Source: Hyphomicrobiales bacterium (GTDB lineage: Bacteria > Pseudomonadota > Alphaproteobacteria > Rhizobiales > Rhizobiaceae). From it: DNA of 45,268 nucleotides. The stretch spans positions 1 to 45,268 of the forward strand of contig PAPH01000008.1 of the NCBI GenBank assembly GCA_002709005.1, given 5' to 3'. This document shows, piece after piece, positions 29,113 through 37,375 of the stretch. Made by a program: the position numbers and the translations under genes. Every line of letters begins with the position of its first letter. Position 1 is the first letter of the stretch. The notes below the pieces were generated by a model. It made no database searches. It was not told the DNA's origin and saw only the letters and a program-made list of their open reading frames with translations.

Positions 29113-29799
29113 ATGCACGCAGCCGCCCTCCATACCGCCGTCGACGGCGATGGTCGCGACGCCCGCTCCGAGCGGGAGTACAGGCGCGCGCTCAGACATT
29201 CGCGCACCGTGCGCCGGCTGAAGATCCTGCTCCCGGTCGCCGCCGCCTCGCTGATGGTGCTGTTCTTCGCGGTGTCCTGGGTGTCGTCGCTGGTGCCCGA
29301 GGGCGTCGTCGTCGCCTCGACCTCGATCGAGGACGGCAAGCTCGTCATGCATCGCCCGATTCTCACCGGCGAGAACGCCAACAACCAGAACTACGAGTTG
29401 AAGGCCGACCGTGCGATGCAGGATCTCACCACGCCTAACATCATCGAGCTTGAGGCCATATCGGCCGATGTGCCGGTGTCCGACGGCATTTCGGCGAAGC
29501 TCGAGGCCGAAAGCGGCATCTTCGACCGCACGGCCGAGACGATGATCTTCGACAAGCCCTTCACCGTGACCACGAGCTCCGGCATGACGGCGAAACTCCA
29601 GGGCGCCGATATCGACATCCGCGGTGGCTCGATGACGTCGGACAAGCCCGTCAACATTCAGCTGCCGGAAGGCACGGTGGACGCCGAATCCATGCGGATG
29701 ACGGACAAGGGAAATACCATTATCCTCGAAAGGCGCGTACGGATGACCATCGATCCGAAAGCGGTCGAGAAAACCAGGAAAACCGGAACGGCGGACTGA
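29113..29799 (+). CDS. lptC: LPS export protein LptC
   Basis: LptC is the bitopic inner-membrane protein that passes lipopolysaccharide from the LptBFG transporter to periplasmic LptA. The 228-residue protein has a basic N-terminal tail, one membrane segment (about 37-58), and a periplasmic beta-jellyroll part with YELKADRAMQD and VPVSDGISAKLEAESGIF. It precedes lptA with one base between stop and start, and lptB follows, the standard export cluster. The start ATG at 29113 follows a weak site (GTGAAAG). The gap to the divergent sppA (28953-29112) is 160 bases and holds a short A/T-rich stretch, likely promoter DNA, with no further feature I can support. Confidence 0.9.
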   Translation: MHAAALHTAVDGDGRDARSEREYRRALRHSRTVRRLKILLPVAAASLMVLFFAVSWVSSLVPEGVVVASTSIEDGKLVMHRPILTGENANNQNYELKADRAMQDLTTPNIIELEAISADVPVSDGISAKLEAESGIFDRTAETMIFDKPFTVTTSSGMTAKLQGADIDIRGGSMTSDKPVNIQLPEGTVDAESMRMTDKGNTIILERRVRMTIDPKAVEKTRKTGTAD

Positions 29800-29800
29800 T

Positions 29801-30355
29801 ATGGCGTGGAACACAACTCGAATTGTCGCGGCCTCGAGCGCGGCGCTGATGGCCGCGGCTCTTCTTGCGCCGGTGCCTCTGGCGGCCCAGGAAACGAGCA
29901 CCAGGATGCCGGGACTGGCGATCGCCAACGACCAGCCGATCCAGATCGAGAGCGACAAGCTGGAGATCAAGGAGGCGGAAAAGCGCGCCATCTTCACCGG
30001 CAACGTCAAGGTCACCCAGGGTGACACCACGCTGCAGTCGGGTCTCATGGTCGTTCATTATACCAATGGCGGCGGCGGCATGACCTCCGGTGGCGGCGAC
30101 ATCGAGAGCATCGATGTGTCCAACAAGGTGCTTCTGCGCACCGCCACCCAGACCGCCTCGGCCGACAAGGGTACGTTCAACATGGTTCGCGAAACCGCCG
30201 TGCTGGAAGGCGAGAAGGTGGTCCTCACCCAGGGTGACAACATCTTCATCGGCTGCCGTCTGACCGTCAATATGGGTTCGAGCGAGGCCAAGCTTGAAAG
30301 CTGCGGCGGGCGGGTTCGCATCCAGCTCGATCCCAAATCCCGACCGAGCCAGTAA
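29801..30355 (+). CDS. lptA: LPS transport periplasmic protein LptA
   Basis: LptA forms the periplasmic bridge that carries LPS from LptC to the outer-membrane LptD. The 184-residue protein begins with a signal peptide (about residues 1-29, cleaved after PLAA) and then the OstA-like beta-jellyroll with IQIESDKLEIKEAEKRAIFT, GNVKVTQGDTTLQSG and GDNIFIGCRLTVNM. The length fits alphaproteobacterial LptA. It is packed between lptC (one base) and lptB (three bases), so one operon is evident. Confidence 0.92.
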   Translation: MAWNTTRIVAASSAALMAAALLAPVPLAAQETSTRMPGLAIANDQPIQIESDKLEIKEAEKRAIFTGNVKVTQGDTTLQSGLMVVHYTNGGGGMTSGGGDIESIDVSNKVLLRTATQTASADKGTFNMVRETAVLEGEKVVLTQGDNIFIGCRLTVNMGSSEAKLESCGGRVRIQLDPKSRPSQ

Positions 30356-30358
30356 TCG

Positions 30359-31159
30359 ATGAATTTCGGATTGAACCGGCTCATGCCGCGCGGCGGCTTG
30401 CGGGAGTCGCGTGAGCATGTGCCGGAACCTCGCTACAAGGGCACGCTGATCGCCCGCAATCTGGTCAAGAGCTACAAGACGCGCCGCGTCGTCGACGGCG
30501 TCTCCCTCGGCGTGCGCAGGGGGGAGGCGGTGGGGCTTCTCGGTCCCAACGGCGCGGGCAAGACCACCTGCTTCTATATGATCACCGGGTTGGTGCCGGT
30601 CGATTCCGGCGCCATCGAGATCGACGGCAACGACGTGACCAAGCTGCCGATGTACCGGCGCTCGCGTCTCGGTGTCGGCTACCTGCCGCAGGAGGCGTCG
30701 ATCTTCCGCGGCCTTTCGGTCGAACAGAACATCCGCGCCGTCCTCGAGGTCGTCGAGGCGGACAAGGCGGAGCGCGAAAAGAAGCTCGACGAGCTGCTCG
30801 AGGAATTCCACATCGCGCATCTGCGCAAATCGGCCTCGATCGCGCTGTCGGGCGGTGAGCGACGGCGGCTCGAGATCGCCCGCGCGCTGGCTTCCGATCC
30901 TACCTTCATGCTGCTCGACGAGCCCTTCGCCGGCGTCGACCCGATCGCCGTCTCCGACATCCAGAACCTGGTGCGCCACTTGACGCGGCGCGGGATCGGT
31001 GTGTTGATCACCGATCACAACGTGCGCGAGACGCTCGGTCTGATCGATCGCGCCTACATCATCCACGCCGGTCAGGTTCTGACCCACGGCCGCCCCGCGG
31101 AAATCGTCGCCAATCCCGACGTCCGCAAGCTCTATCTGGGCGAACAATTCTCGCTTTGA
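30359..31159 (+). CDS. lptB: LPS export ABC transporter ATP-binding protein LptB
   Basis: LptB is the ATPase of the LptB2FG transporter that extracts LPS from the inner membrane. The 266-residue protein has Walker A GPNGAGKT (62-69), the Q-loop PQEASIFRGL (110-119), the signature LSGGERRR (163-170), Walker B MLLDEPF (184-190) and an H-loop TDHNVRE. These are typical LptB features, not of a generic importer. The N-terminal ~25 residues (to VPEPRYKG) are an extra basic stretch. The start three bases after lptA fits; lptF and lptG are elsewhere. Confidence 0.94.
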   Translation: MNFGLNRLMPRGGLRESREHVPEPRYKGTLIARNLVKSYKTRRVVDGVSLGVRRGEAVGLLGPNGAGKTTCFYMITGLVPVDSGAIEIDGNDVTKLPMYRRSRLGVGYLPQEASIFRGLSVEQNIRAVLEVVEADKAEREKKLDELLEEFHIAHLRKSASIALSGGERRRLEIARALASDPTFMLLDEPFAGVDPIAVSDIQNLVRHLTRRGIGVLITDHNVRETLGLIDRAYIIHAGQVLTHGRPAEIVANPDVRKLYLGEQFSL

Positions 31160-31184
31160 CTATATTTTCAGCACAATCTGAGGG

Positions 31185-31215
31185 ATTGCTTGACGTGGAA
31201 GTTGAAACAAGCAAT
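31185..31215. repeat. Inverted repeat between lptB and rpoN
   Basis: ATTGCTTG (31185-31192) and CAAGCAAT (31208-31215) form a perfect 8-base inverted repeat around a 15-base loop, 25 bases past the lptB stop. There is no T-run, so it is not a classic terminator. It may be an attenuator-like hairpin or an operator ahead of rpoN. Confidence 0.4.
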
Positions 31216-31327
31216 TCTCGGGCCAACCGGACCTTGGCTGGATAAGCCGGGGAGTGGGGCCGGTTTGTGAGGGCCCGAAGTCGCCTCGAAGAGCGATGGG
31301 GACCGCGTGCGGGGAGTAGTGCGTCGG

Positions 31328-32839
31328 ATGTCCTTATCCGTGAAACTGCAAATGCGTCAGAGCCAGTCTCTGGTCATGACGCCACAGCTGATGCAGTCGA
31401 TCCGGCTGTTGCAGTTCAACCATGCCGAACTTCATCAGTTCATTGAACAGGAAGTTGAGCGCAATCCGCTGCTCGAACTCGTCGGCGAGGGCCGTGAGCC
31501 CGACACCGGGGAGCGTTCCGAGCCGCGCGCCCCGGAGCCGGCGCCAGCTGCCCAGACCGCCTCGGAACGCATGACGGAATCGCTCGATTCCGACTACGAG
31601 AATGTCTACCAGGACGACCACGGCGCCGCTCGCCCCGATGCGCCCGAACTCGCCGCGAGCTGGAAATCCATGCCCGGCGCGAGCGGCAGGAGCGTCGGCG
31701 AGGGTGTCGACGTTGACGAATTCGCCGCCACGCCGCTGACGCTTCGCGATCACGTGACCGAGCAGATTTCCTTTGCCTTTGCCAAGGCGACCGAACGGGC
31801 CATTGCCCATGATCTCGCCGATCATCTCGATCCCGCTGGCTACTTTGCTGGCGAGGCCTGCGAAATCGCGCTGCGGCTCGGCGTCGGTGTCGAGCGTGTC
31901 GAAAGCGTGCTTTCACGCATGCGCCAGTTCGAGCCGGCCGGAATCTTCGCCCGTTCGCTGTCGGAATGTCTCGCCATCCAGCTCGAGCGCAAGGACCGGC
32001 TCGACCCGGCCATGGCGGCTCTTCTCGATCATCTCGACCTTCTTGCCCGCCGCGACTTCCAGTCGCTCGGCCGCATCTGCCGCGTCGACGAGGAGGATCT
32101 GCTGCAGATGCTCGCCGAAATCCGCGCGCTCGACCCGAAGCCGGGAACGCGTTTCGATACCACCAGCAGCGAGATCATCGTTCCCGATGTCATCGTTCGC
32201 CGTGCCGCGGATGGCGGCTGGCTGGTGGAACTCAATCCCGACACCCTGCCGCGCGTGCTCGTCAACCAGACCTATTGCGCCAAGGTCTCGGAGAAATTGC
32301 CGAAAACGGGCGAGGGTCGCGATTTCCTCAATGAATGCCTGCAGACGGCGAACTGGCTCACCCGCTCGCTCGACCAGCGGGCGCGCACCATCGTCAAGGT
32401 GGCGAGCGAGATCGTCAAACGGCAGGATGCCTTCTTCCTCCACGGCGTCGATCATCTCCGCCCCCTTAATCTCAAGGCCGTGGCCGAGGCGATCGGCATG
32501 CATGAATCGACCGTAAGCCGGGTGACGTCGAACAAATTCATGCTCACGCCGCGCGGCGTTTTCGAGCTTAAATATTTCTTCACCGTGTCCATCGGTTCGG
32601 CCAGCGACGACGGCGAAACCCACTCCGCCGAGTCCGTTCGCCATAGGATCCGCACATTAATCGATCAGGAAGAGGCCCATGCGGTGCTTTCGGACGACGA
32701 TCTTGTGGACCTGCTCAAGAAGGGCGGAATCGGCATTGCGCGGCGGACGGTGGCGAAGTATCGCGAAGCCATGTCGATACCCTCGTCGGTCCAGCGCCGG
32801 CGGGAAAAACGGGCGAGGGCCAAATTGGCCGTCGGCTGA
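31328..32839 (+). CDS. rpoN: RNA polymerase sigma-54 factor
   Basis: Sigma-54 directs transcription of nitrogen, dicarboxylate and other genes that need AAA+ activators. The 503-residue protein begins MSLSVKLQMRQSQSLVMTPQ, the glutamine-rich region I that contacts activators, followed by an acidic linker (region II, about 50-110), the core-binding region, the DNA-binding helix-turn-helix and the RpoN box ARRTVAKYRE near the end. An upstream in-frame GTG (31307) exists, but the ATG at 31328 gives the family N-terminus, with GGGGAG upstream. It lies downstream of lptB and upstream of hpf and ptsN, the classical rpoN neighbourhood. Confidence 0.96.
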   Translation: MSLSVKLQMRQSQSLVMTPQLMQSIRLLQFNHAELHQFIEQEVERNPLLELVGEGREPDTGERSEPRAPEPAPAAQTASERMTESLDSDYENVYQDDHGAARPDAPELAASWKSMPGASGRSVGEGVDVDEFAATPLTLRDHVTEQISFAFAKATERAIAHDLADHLDPAGYFAGEACEIALRLGVGVERVESVLSRMRQFEPAGIFARSLSECLAIQLERKDRLDPAMAALLDHLDLLARRDFQSLGRICRVDEEDLLQMLAEIRALDPKPGTRFDTTSSEIIVPDVIVRRAADGGWLVELNPDTLPRVLVNQTYCAKVSEKLPKTGEGRDFLNECLQTANWLTRSLDQRARTIVKVASEIVKRQDAFFLHGVDHLRPLNLKAVAEAIGMHESTVSRVTSNKFMLTPRGVFELKYFFTVSIGSASDDGETHSAESVRHRIRTLIDQEEAHAVLSDDDLVDLLKKGGIGIARRTVAKYREAMSIPSSVQRRREKRARAKLAVG

Positions 32840-32843
32840 AGGT

Positions 32844-32867
32844 CTTGAAAAGGCTGGCTTTTCCAAG
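32844..32867 (+). terminator. Possible terminator after rpoN
   Basis: CTTGAAAAG (32844-32852) pairs with CTTTTCCAAG (32858-32867) with one bulged C around the loop GCTGG, five bases past the rpoN stop. Only a weak T-containing stretch follows (CAAGATTTG), so termination would be partial. A promoter candidate for hpf lies just downstream. Confidence 0.45.
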
Positions 32868-32884
32868 CAAGATTTGTGCCAAAC

Positions 32885-32913
32885 TTGACAGTGGTCCGCA
32901 TGGCGCGTAGAAG
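32885..32913 (+). promoter_or_regulatory. Possible sigma-70 promoter of hpf
   Basis: A perfect -35 box TTGACA (32885-32890), a 17-base spacer and TAGAAG (32908-32913) lie in the 223-base gap between rpoN and hpf. The -10 box is weak. The rest of this gap contains no convincing gene. Confidence 0.45.
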
Positions 32914-33062
32914 CCGGGCCGCGTCGGCCTGAGGAATGCCCGCGACAAACCCGACATGAGTGCTGGACCGTAAAATGCAGCCATTCCCCATGTCCTCCGC
33001 TTGGAACGCGGATGGGCTTGGCCTAGAATGGGCACCCAAATCAAAAGAAGAAGGGTTCATCC

Positions 33063-33635
33063 ATGAACGTGCGTGTTTCGGGCAAGCAGATGGAAGTCGG
33101 GGAGGCTTTCAGGACGAAGATCGAGGACCATATCGATGAGGCGGTCCGGAAATATTTCGACGGGGGCTATTCGGCACAGGTCATCGTGGAAAAGTCCGGT
33201 TCGCGGTTCTCCGCCGATTGCCGGGTTCACCTCGATACAGGCGTGGTTCTCCACGCCACCGGCGAAGCGCAGGATCCGCAGCCGGCTTTCGACAGCGCTG
33301 CCGGCAAGGTCGAAAAGCGGCTGCGCCGTTACAAGCGCCGGCTGAAGGACCACCACGCGAATACCGGAAACGGTCACGAAATCGCATATTCCGTCGTCGA
33401 GGCGGAACTCGACGATAACGAGGAAGTTCCGGATGACTACGCACCGGCGATCATCGCCGAGAGCACCCGCCAGATCGGCACGATGTCGGTGGCAACGGCG
33501 GTCATGGCACTCGACATGACCGACGAACGTGTGCTGATGTTCAAGAATGCCGGCAATGACGCGCTCAACGTGGTCTACCGGCGCAATGACGGGAATATCG
33601 GCTGGATCGACGCCGGTAGCATCAAATCGCAGTAA
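33063..33635 (+). CDS. hpf: Ribosome hibernation promoting factor, long form (HPF/RaiA)
   Basis: Long HPF makes inactive 100S ribosome dimers in stationary phase. The 190-residue protein has the N-terminal ribosome-binding domain (about 1-100, starting MNVRVSGKQMEVGEAFRT with a Lys/Arg-rich RLRRYKRRLK) and the C-terminal dimerisation domain (about 130-190, MALDMTDERVLMFKNAG). The short form lacks the second domain. The ATG at 33063 has AGAAGAAGGG upstream. It lies between rpoN and ptsN, as in many proteobacteria, and ties in with nitrogen/stress regulation by position only. Confidence 0.93.
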   Translation: MNVRVSGKQMEVGEAFRTKIEDHIDEAVRKYFDGGYSAQVIVEKSGSRFSADCRVHLDTGVVLHATGEAQDPQPAFDSAAGKVEKRLRRYKRRLKDHHANTGNGHEIAYSVVEAELDDNEEVPDDYAPAIIAESTRQIGTMSVATAVMALDMTDERVLMFKNAGNDALNVVYRRNDGNIGWIDAGSIKSQ

Positions 33636-33712
33636 CCGGCAGGCGGGGACAGCCGAATACCGGTTACGGATGCCAAACCCCCTACGGGGGCTGGACAACG
33701 AGGGTAAAACTC

Positions 33713-34177
33713 ATGGCGCTTGCTGACCTGATCGCGCAGAACGCAGTTCTGCCGGCACTCAAGGCAAACTCCAAGAAGCAGCTGTTGCAGGAAATGTCAG
33801 CCAAGGCGGCTTCCCTGACGGGGCTGCCGGAGCGTGAGATATTCGACGTGATTCTCCAGCGCGAACGGCTTGGCTCGACCGGTGTCGGCAACGGCATCGC
33901 GATTCCGCACGGGAAGATGCCTCATCTGGAACAGATCGTCGGGGTATTCGCCCGTCTCGAGCAACCGGTGGATTTCGAGGCGCTCGACGACGAGCCCGTC
34001 GATCTCGTGGTTCTGCTGCTCGCCCCGGAAGGGGCGGGCGCCGATCACCTCAAGGCGCTCTCGCGGATTGCCCGCGTCATGCGTGACGGCGATCTGGTGG
34101 AAAAGATGCGCGCGACCGACGACGCGGCTTCGCTCTACGCGTTCCTGTCGAATTCCCAGGCGTCCAACGCGGCCTGA
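33713..34177 (+). CDS. ptsN: PTS IIA-like nitrogen regulatory protein PtsN
   Basis: PtsN (EIIANtr) is the phosphorylated output of the nitrogen PTS that senses nitrogen and potassium status and controls other regulators. The 154-residue protein carries the phosphorylated His66 in GIAIPHGKM, preceded by RERLGSTGVGNG, typical of IIA-Fru-type proteins. Neighbouring genes (rpoN, hpf) are the classical context; PtsP and NPr are not in the window. It ends at a good terminator (34229-34257). Confidence 0.94.
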   Translation: MALADLIAQNAVLPALKANSKKQLLQEMSAKAASLTGLPEREIFDVILQRERLGSTGVGNGIAIPHGKMPHLEQIVGVFARLEQPVDFEALDDEPVDLVVLLLAPEGAGADHLKALSRIARVMRDGDLVEKMRATDDAASLYAFLSNSQASNAA

Positions 34178-34228
34178 TCCTTCACCTATCAAGCGGATCC
34201 GGGGCGAGCTTCGTCCGTCACCGGATTC

Positions 34229-34257
34229 GGGCCGTCGGTTCGACGGCCCTTTGTCTT
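34229..34257 (+). terminator. Rho-independent terminator after ptsN
   Basis: GGGCCGTCG (34229-34237) pairs with CGACGGCCC (34241-34249) around a GTT loop, followed by TTTGTCTT. It closes the lpt-rpoN-hpf-ptsN stretch and sits just before the converging DUF1150 stop. Confidence 0.8.
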
Positions 34258-34271
34258 CCGCGTGGCTTATC

Positions 34272-34532
34272 TCAGTGCAGGCTGACGGTCTTCAACTCGT
34301 CTTCGGCCGCACGGTAGAAGGTGCTCGACTTGTCGTCGGTCAGAAGGATCGGCGTTCCATCGGCACCGAACAGCGCCCAGAGCTGCATCCCCGGATCAAG
34401 CTGGGGTGCGGTCGGGAAGCGCTCGTTGACCTCGTCCGACGTCATTTCACGGATATAGCCAACCTCACCGGCACCGAGCGCGGCAAGTTCGGCATTGGTC
34501 AGCCTTGGGGATTTAACGGTTTTCGCAAACAT
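34272..34532 (-). CDS. DUF1150 family protein
   Basis: DUF1150 is a small uncharacterised family found in alphaproteobacteria, often next to a small heat-shock gene. The 86-residue protein has the family features NAELAALGAGEVGYIREMTS and a C-terminal ALFGADGTPILLTDD. No catalytic motif or membrane segment is visible. The ATG at 34530-34532 is chosen for the AAGGAGG eight bases upstream; the frame is open to 34565. It lies 53 bases downstream of hsp20 on the same strand and is probably co-transcribed with it, so it may be heat-induced too (inference). Confidence 0.85.
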   Translation of the reverse strand: MFAKTVKSPRLTNAELAALGAGEVGYIREMTSDEVNERFPTAPQLDPGMQLWALFGADGTPILLTDDKSSTFYRAAEDELKTVSLH

Positions 34533-34585
34533 CGATTTAGCCTCCTTGGAGGATGAGAAACGCAATACTTCGCCTACCGTTCGAA

Positions 34586-35017
34586 TTAATCTCCGACGGA
34601 AATGTTAATTTTTCGCACCATCCGTTCCGGCTCGGGACGAATGAGATCGACGGCAAGCAATCCATTCTTCAGTTCGGCGCCTACCACCTGCATGCCTTCG
34701 GCAAGCACGAAAGTGCGCTGGAACTGGCGCGCGGCGATACCGCGATAGAGATAGTCGCGACCTTCCGGTTCACTCTGGCGGCCACGAATGATGAGCTGGT
34801 TTTCCTCGGTCGTCACATCAAGATCGTTCTCGGTGAAACCGGCGACCGCGAGCGTGATGCGCAGCCTTTCGGCGGGATCGCCCTCGGCGCTCGCAGCGAT
34901 ACGTTCGATGTTGTAGGGCGGATAGCCCTCCGAACCCTTGGCGATGCGTTCGAGCGATTTCTCGATCGTGTCGAACCCCAGAAGCAGGGGGCTCGAAAAC
35001 GGGGTCATGCGGGTCAT
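34586..35017 (-). CDS. Small heat-shock protein, Hsp20/IbpA family
   Basis: Hsp20 proteins hold unfolding proteins for later refolding by DnaK/ClpB. The 143-residue protein has a short N-terminal arm (MTPFSSPLLLGFDTIEK), the alpha-crystallin domain (about 35-128, YNIERIAASAEG, ITLAVAGFTENDLDV, YLYRGIAARQFQRTFVL) and the conserved LKNGLLAVDL, with a short C-terminal tail. The ATG at 35015-35017 has AGAGGA upstream at good spacing; a second ATG three codons in is possible. The upstream leader carries a sigma-32-type promoter and a ROSE-like hairpin that pairs with the ribosome site, so it is likely controlled by heat at two levels. It is followed by DUF1150. Confidence 0.93.
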   Translation of the reverse strand: MTRMTPFSSPLLLGFDTIEKSLERIAKGSEGYPPYNIERIAASAEGDPAERLRITLAVAGFTENDLDVTTEENQLIIRGRQSEPEGRDYLYRGIAARQFQRTFVLAEGMQVVGAELKNGLLAVDLIRPEPERMVRKINISVGD

Positions 35018-35021
35018 GGTC

Positions 35022-35040
35022 TGTCCTCTTTCAAGCGACA
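35022..35040 (-). promoter_or_regulatory. ROSE-like RNA thermometer hairpin at the hsp20 ribosome-binding site
   Basis: The hsp20 leader reads UGUCGCUUGAAAGAGGACA (transcribed from 35040 to 35022). It folds as UGUC-[G]-CUU / GAGGACA: seven pairs (the last is U-G) around a GAAA tetraloop, with one bulged G. UCGCU matches the ROSE consensus U(U/C)GCU that pairs with AGGA of the Shine-Dalgarno sequence, leaving the G unpaired. The start codon lies just downstream (35017). ROSE elements are the known translational thermometers of rhizobial small heat-shock genes. Confidence 0.75.
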
Positions 35041-35079
35041 TTCGGCGTCGGGCCCATTCTGGCACCCTTACGCAAGTGA

Positions 35080-35108
35080 ATATGGGGGTGCGACGGGACC
35101 GCCGCAAG
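35080..35108 (-). promoter_or_regulatory. Sigma-32 (RpoH)-type promoter of hsp20
   Basis: On the leftward strand CTTGCGG (35108-35102), a 14-base spacer and CCCCATAT (35087-35080) match the sigma-32 promoter pattern (CTTGAAA, spacer, CCCCATNT) very well, including all defined bases of the -10 box. Transcription would start near 35073, giving a leader of about 55 bases that contains the ROSE-like hairpin. It overlaps the region upstream of the divergent nucleoside hydrolase gene. Confidence 0.7.
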
Positions 35109-35197
35109 GACTTGCCCCTCCACCGGCCGCGACATAGGCTCATCCGGCGCCGCGACCTCCGGTGCCAATATGCAAAAGACGACAAGGAAGGCCGCGC

Positions 35198-36136
35198 ATG
35201 CCGCCCCGCAAGATCATTATCGATACCGACCCCGGCCAGGACGATGCCGGAGCGATCATGCTCGCCGTCGCCAGCCCCGAACTGGAGGTGCTGGGACTGA
35301 CCGCCGTCGCCGGCAACGTGCCGCTCGAACTGACCGCCCGCAACGCAAGGCTGATCCTCGATATATGCGGACGCGGCGACATTCCGGTCCATGCCGGGGC
35401 GGATGCGCCGCTCAAGCGCAAGCTGGTCACCGCCGAGGAAGTGCACGGCAAGTCCGGCATCGACGGTGTCGAGATCTACGAGCCGCCGACGCCGCTGACC
35501 AATGGTCACGCGGTCGATTTCATCGTCGAGACGCTGCGCAGGGAGGAGGCGGGCTCCGTCACCCTCTGCCCGCTCGGCCCTCTCACCAATATCGCCCTGG
35601 CGCTCGAAAAGGCGCCGGACATCGTCGGGCGCATCGGCGCAATCGTGTTGATGGGCGGCGGTTTCTTCGAGGGCGGCAACGTCACCCCGGCGGCGGAATT
35701 CAACATCTATGTCGATCCCGAGGCGGCGAAGATCGTCTTTGCCTCCGGCGGGCCGATCACCATGATGCCGCTCGACGTGACCCACAAGGCGCTCACCCGC
35801 AAGGACCGCGTCGCCCGCCTGCGCGCCGGCGGCGGCAAGCCGGCCTCGATCATGGCCGACATGCTCGACTATTTCGAACGTTTCGACGAGAAGAAATACG
35901 GCACCGACGGCGGCCCGCTGCACGATCCCACCGTGATAGCCTATCTGCTCAAGCCCGAGCTGTTCTCCGGCCGGGAGTGCAATGTGGAGATCGAGACCTC
36001 GTCGGAATTGACGCTTGGGATGACGGTGATCGACTGGTGGCACGTCACCGACCGGAAGAAGAACGCGCTCGTCATCCGCGATATCGACGACGAGGGCTTC
36101 TTCGACCTCTTCATCGAGCGCCTGAACCGGCTCTGA
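35198..36136 (+). CDS. Inosine-uridine-preferring type nucleoside hydrolase
   Basis: Nucleoside hydrolases cleave N-glycosidic bonds of ribonucleosides to free base and ribose. The 312-residue protein has the calcium-binding N-terminal signature DTDPGQDDA (Asp9, Asp11, Asp15, Asp16) and later motifs CPLGPLTNIALAL, VLMGGGF, NIYVDPEAA and a HDP at the catalytic site (GPLHDPTVIAYLL). Which nucleosides are preferred is not readable. The ATG at 35198 follows an AAGGAAGG site; an upstream in-frame ATG (35162) is less likely. It is divergent from hsp20 and converges tail-to-tail on rmuC (six bases apart). Confidence 0.9.
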   Translation: MPPRKIIIDTDPGQDDAGAIMLAVASPELEVLGLTAVAGNVPLELTARNARLILDICGRGDIPVHAGADAPLKRKLVTAEEVHGKSGIDGVEIYEPPTPLTNGHAVDFIVETLRREEAGSVTLCPLGPLTNIALALEKAPDIVGRIGAIVLMGGGFFEGGNVTPAAEFNIYVDPEAAKIVFASGGPITMMPLDVTHKALTRKDRVARLRAGGGKPASIMADMLDYFERFDEKKYGTDGGPLHDPTVIAYLLKPELFSGRECNVEIETSSELTLGMTVIDWWHVTDRKKNALVIRDIDDEGFFDLFIERLNRL

Positions 36137-36142
36137 GAGAGA

Positions 36143-37375
36143 TCAGTCCTCGTCCACGACCCTGAGGCGGAGCTTGCCGCTTCGCTCTTCGGGGTCATCG
36201 GCGCGTTTCGGCCGTTCGCCGTCGCGCGGGCCGGCCTCGAATTCCAGCATCTCGATCTTGTTGCCGCGCTTGGTCAGCTTGTCGGTCGAGGTCAGGATCT
36301 GGTCGATGTCCTTCTGCGCCTGGCCAAAATGGGTCTGCAACTTGCGCACCCGGTCGTCGAGGCGTGTCAGGTCCTCCATCAGCCGCAGCACCTCTCCTTG
36401 GATCAGGTGCGCCTGCTCGCGCATCCGCGCGTCCTTCAGAAGCGCCTGCACCACCTGAACCGAAAGCATCAGCAGCGACGGCGAGACGATGACGACGCGG
36501 GCGCGGTGCGCGCGCTGGACCACGCCCTCGAAGTTCTCGTGGACCTCGGCGAAGATCGATTCCGACGGCACGAACAGGAAGGCGGTATCCTGGGTTTCCC
36601 CGACGATCAGGTATTTTTCGGAGATATCGCGAATATGCACTTCCATGTCGCGGCGGAAGCGCTGCGTGGCCTGGGACAGCGCGACCGTATCGCCGGCCTC
36701 GACCTCGCGCATGGCATTCCAGGCCTCGAGTGGAAACTTCGCGTCGATGACGAGATCCGGCGCGTCGTTCGGCATGGCGATGGTGCAGTCCGGCCGGTTG
36801 CCGTTCGACAGAGTCGGCTGGAATTCATAGCTGCCGAAGGGAAGGCCGTCCTTGACAATCGTCTCCATGCGCGACTGCCCGAAGGCGCCGCGGGTCTGCT
36901 TGTTCGACAGGATTGCCTGCAGGCCGACCACGTCGCGGGCAAGCGTCTGGATGTTGTTCTGCGCCGTATCGATCACCGCCAGCCGTTCCTGCAGCTTGGC
37001 GAGGTTCTCGTGCGTCGACTTGGTCTGCTCGCTCAGCGTTGTGCCGATGCGTTGCGTCATGCCGTCGATGCGCTGGTTGATCGCCTGGTTGAACTCGGCC
37101 TGCCGGGTGCCGAACATCTCTGCCATGGCCCCCATCCGGCCCTGCAGTTCGGACTGCGCCTTGAGGATGTCCCCCAGACGGTTTTCCGCCTGCTCGGCGC
37201 GCTCGGCGGCCGCACGCTCGGCTTCCGCCCGTCCGCGTGCCGCGCGCGACAGCAGAATCGAGAAGGCGGCGATGACCAGCACCACGACGATTGCCATCCC
37301 GACAATCAGCATGGTCAGGGTCACCGGGAGTGTGCCGAGGTGAAACAGGGCGGGGGAGGATGTTAATTCCGTCAT
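36143..37375 (-). CDS. rmuC: DNA recombination protein RmuC family
   Basis: RmuC is a membrane-anchored protein that limits short inverted-repeat recombination; a nuclease-like fold is proposed. The 410-residue protein has one N-terminal membrane segment (about 18-42), a long coiled-coil region (about 45-150), and the conserved RmuC core with TRGAFGQSRMETIVKDGLP, LVIDAKFPLEAW and EKYLIVGETQDTAFLFVPSE. A charged tail follows. Its length and order are typical. It sits six bases from the converging nucleoside hydrolase gene, and its start faces the chemoreceptor gene across a 226-base gap. Confidence 0.9.
   Translation of the reverse strand: MTELTSSPALFHLGTLPVTLTMLIVGMAIVVVLVIAAFSILLSRAARGRAEAERAAAERAEQAENRLGDILKAQSELQGRMGAMAEMFGTRQAEFNQAINQRIDGMTQRIGTTLSEQTKSTHENLAKLQERLAVIDTAQNNIQTLARDVVGLQAILSNKQTRGAFGQSRMETIVKDGLPFGSYEFQPTLSNGNRPDCTIAMPNDAPDLVIDAKFPLEAWNAMREVEAGDTVALSQATQRFRRDMEVHIRDISEKYLIVGETQDTAFLFVPSESIFAEVHENFEGVVQRAHRARVVIVSPSLLMLSVQVVQALLKDARMREQAHLIQGEVLRLMEDLTRLDDRVRKLQTHFGQAQKDIDQILTSTDKLTKRGNKIEMLEFEAGPRDGERPKRADDPEERSGKLRLRVVDED

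Noticed and set aside
29720..31147. A 475-codon leftward open frame across lptA and lptB
   Set aside because: Antisense to the firmly identified lpt genes, His/Asp/Arg-rich, with no motif.
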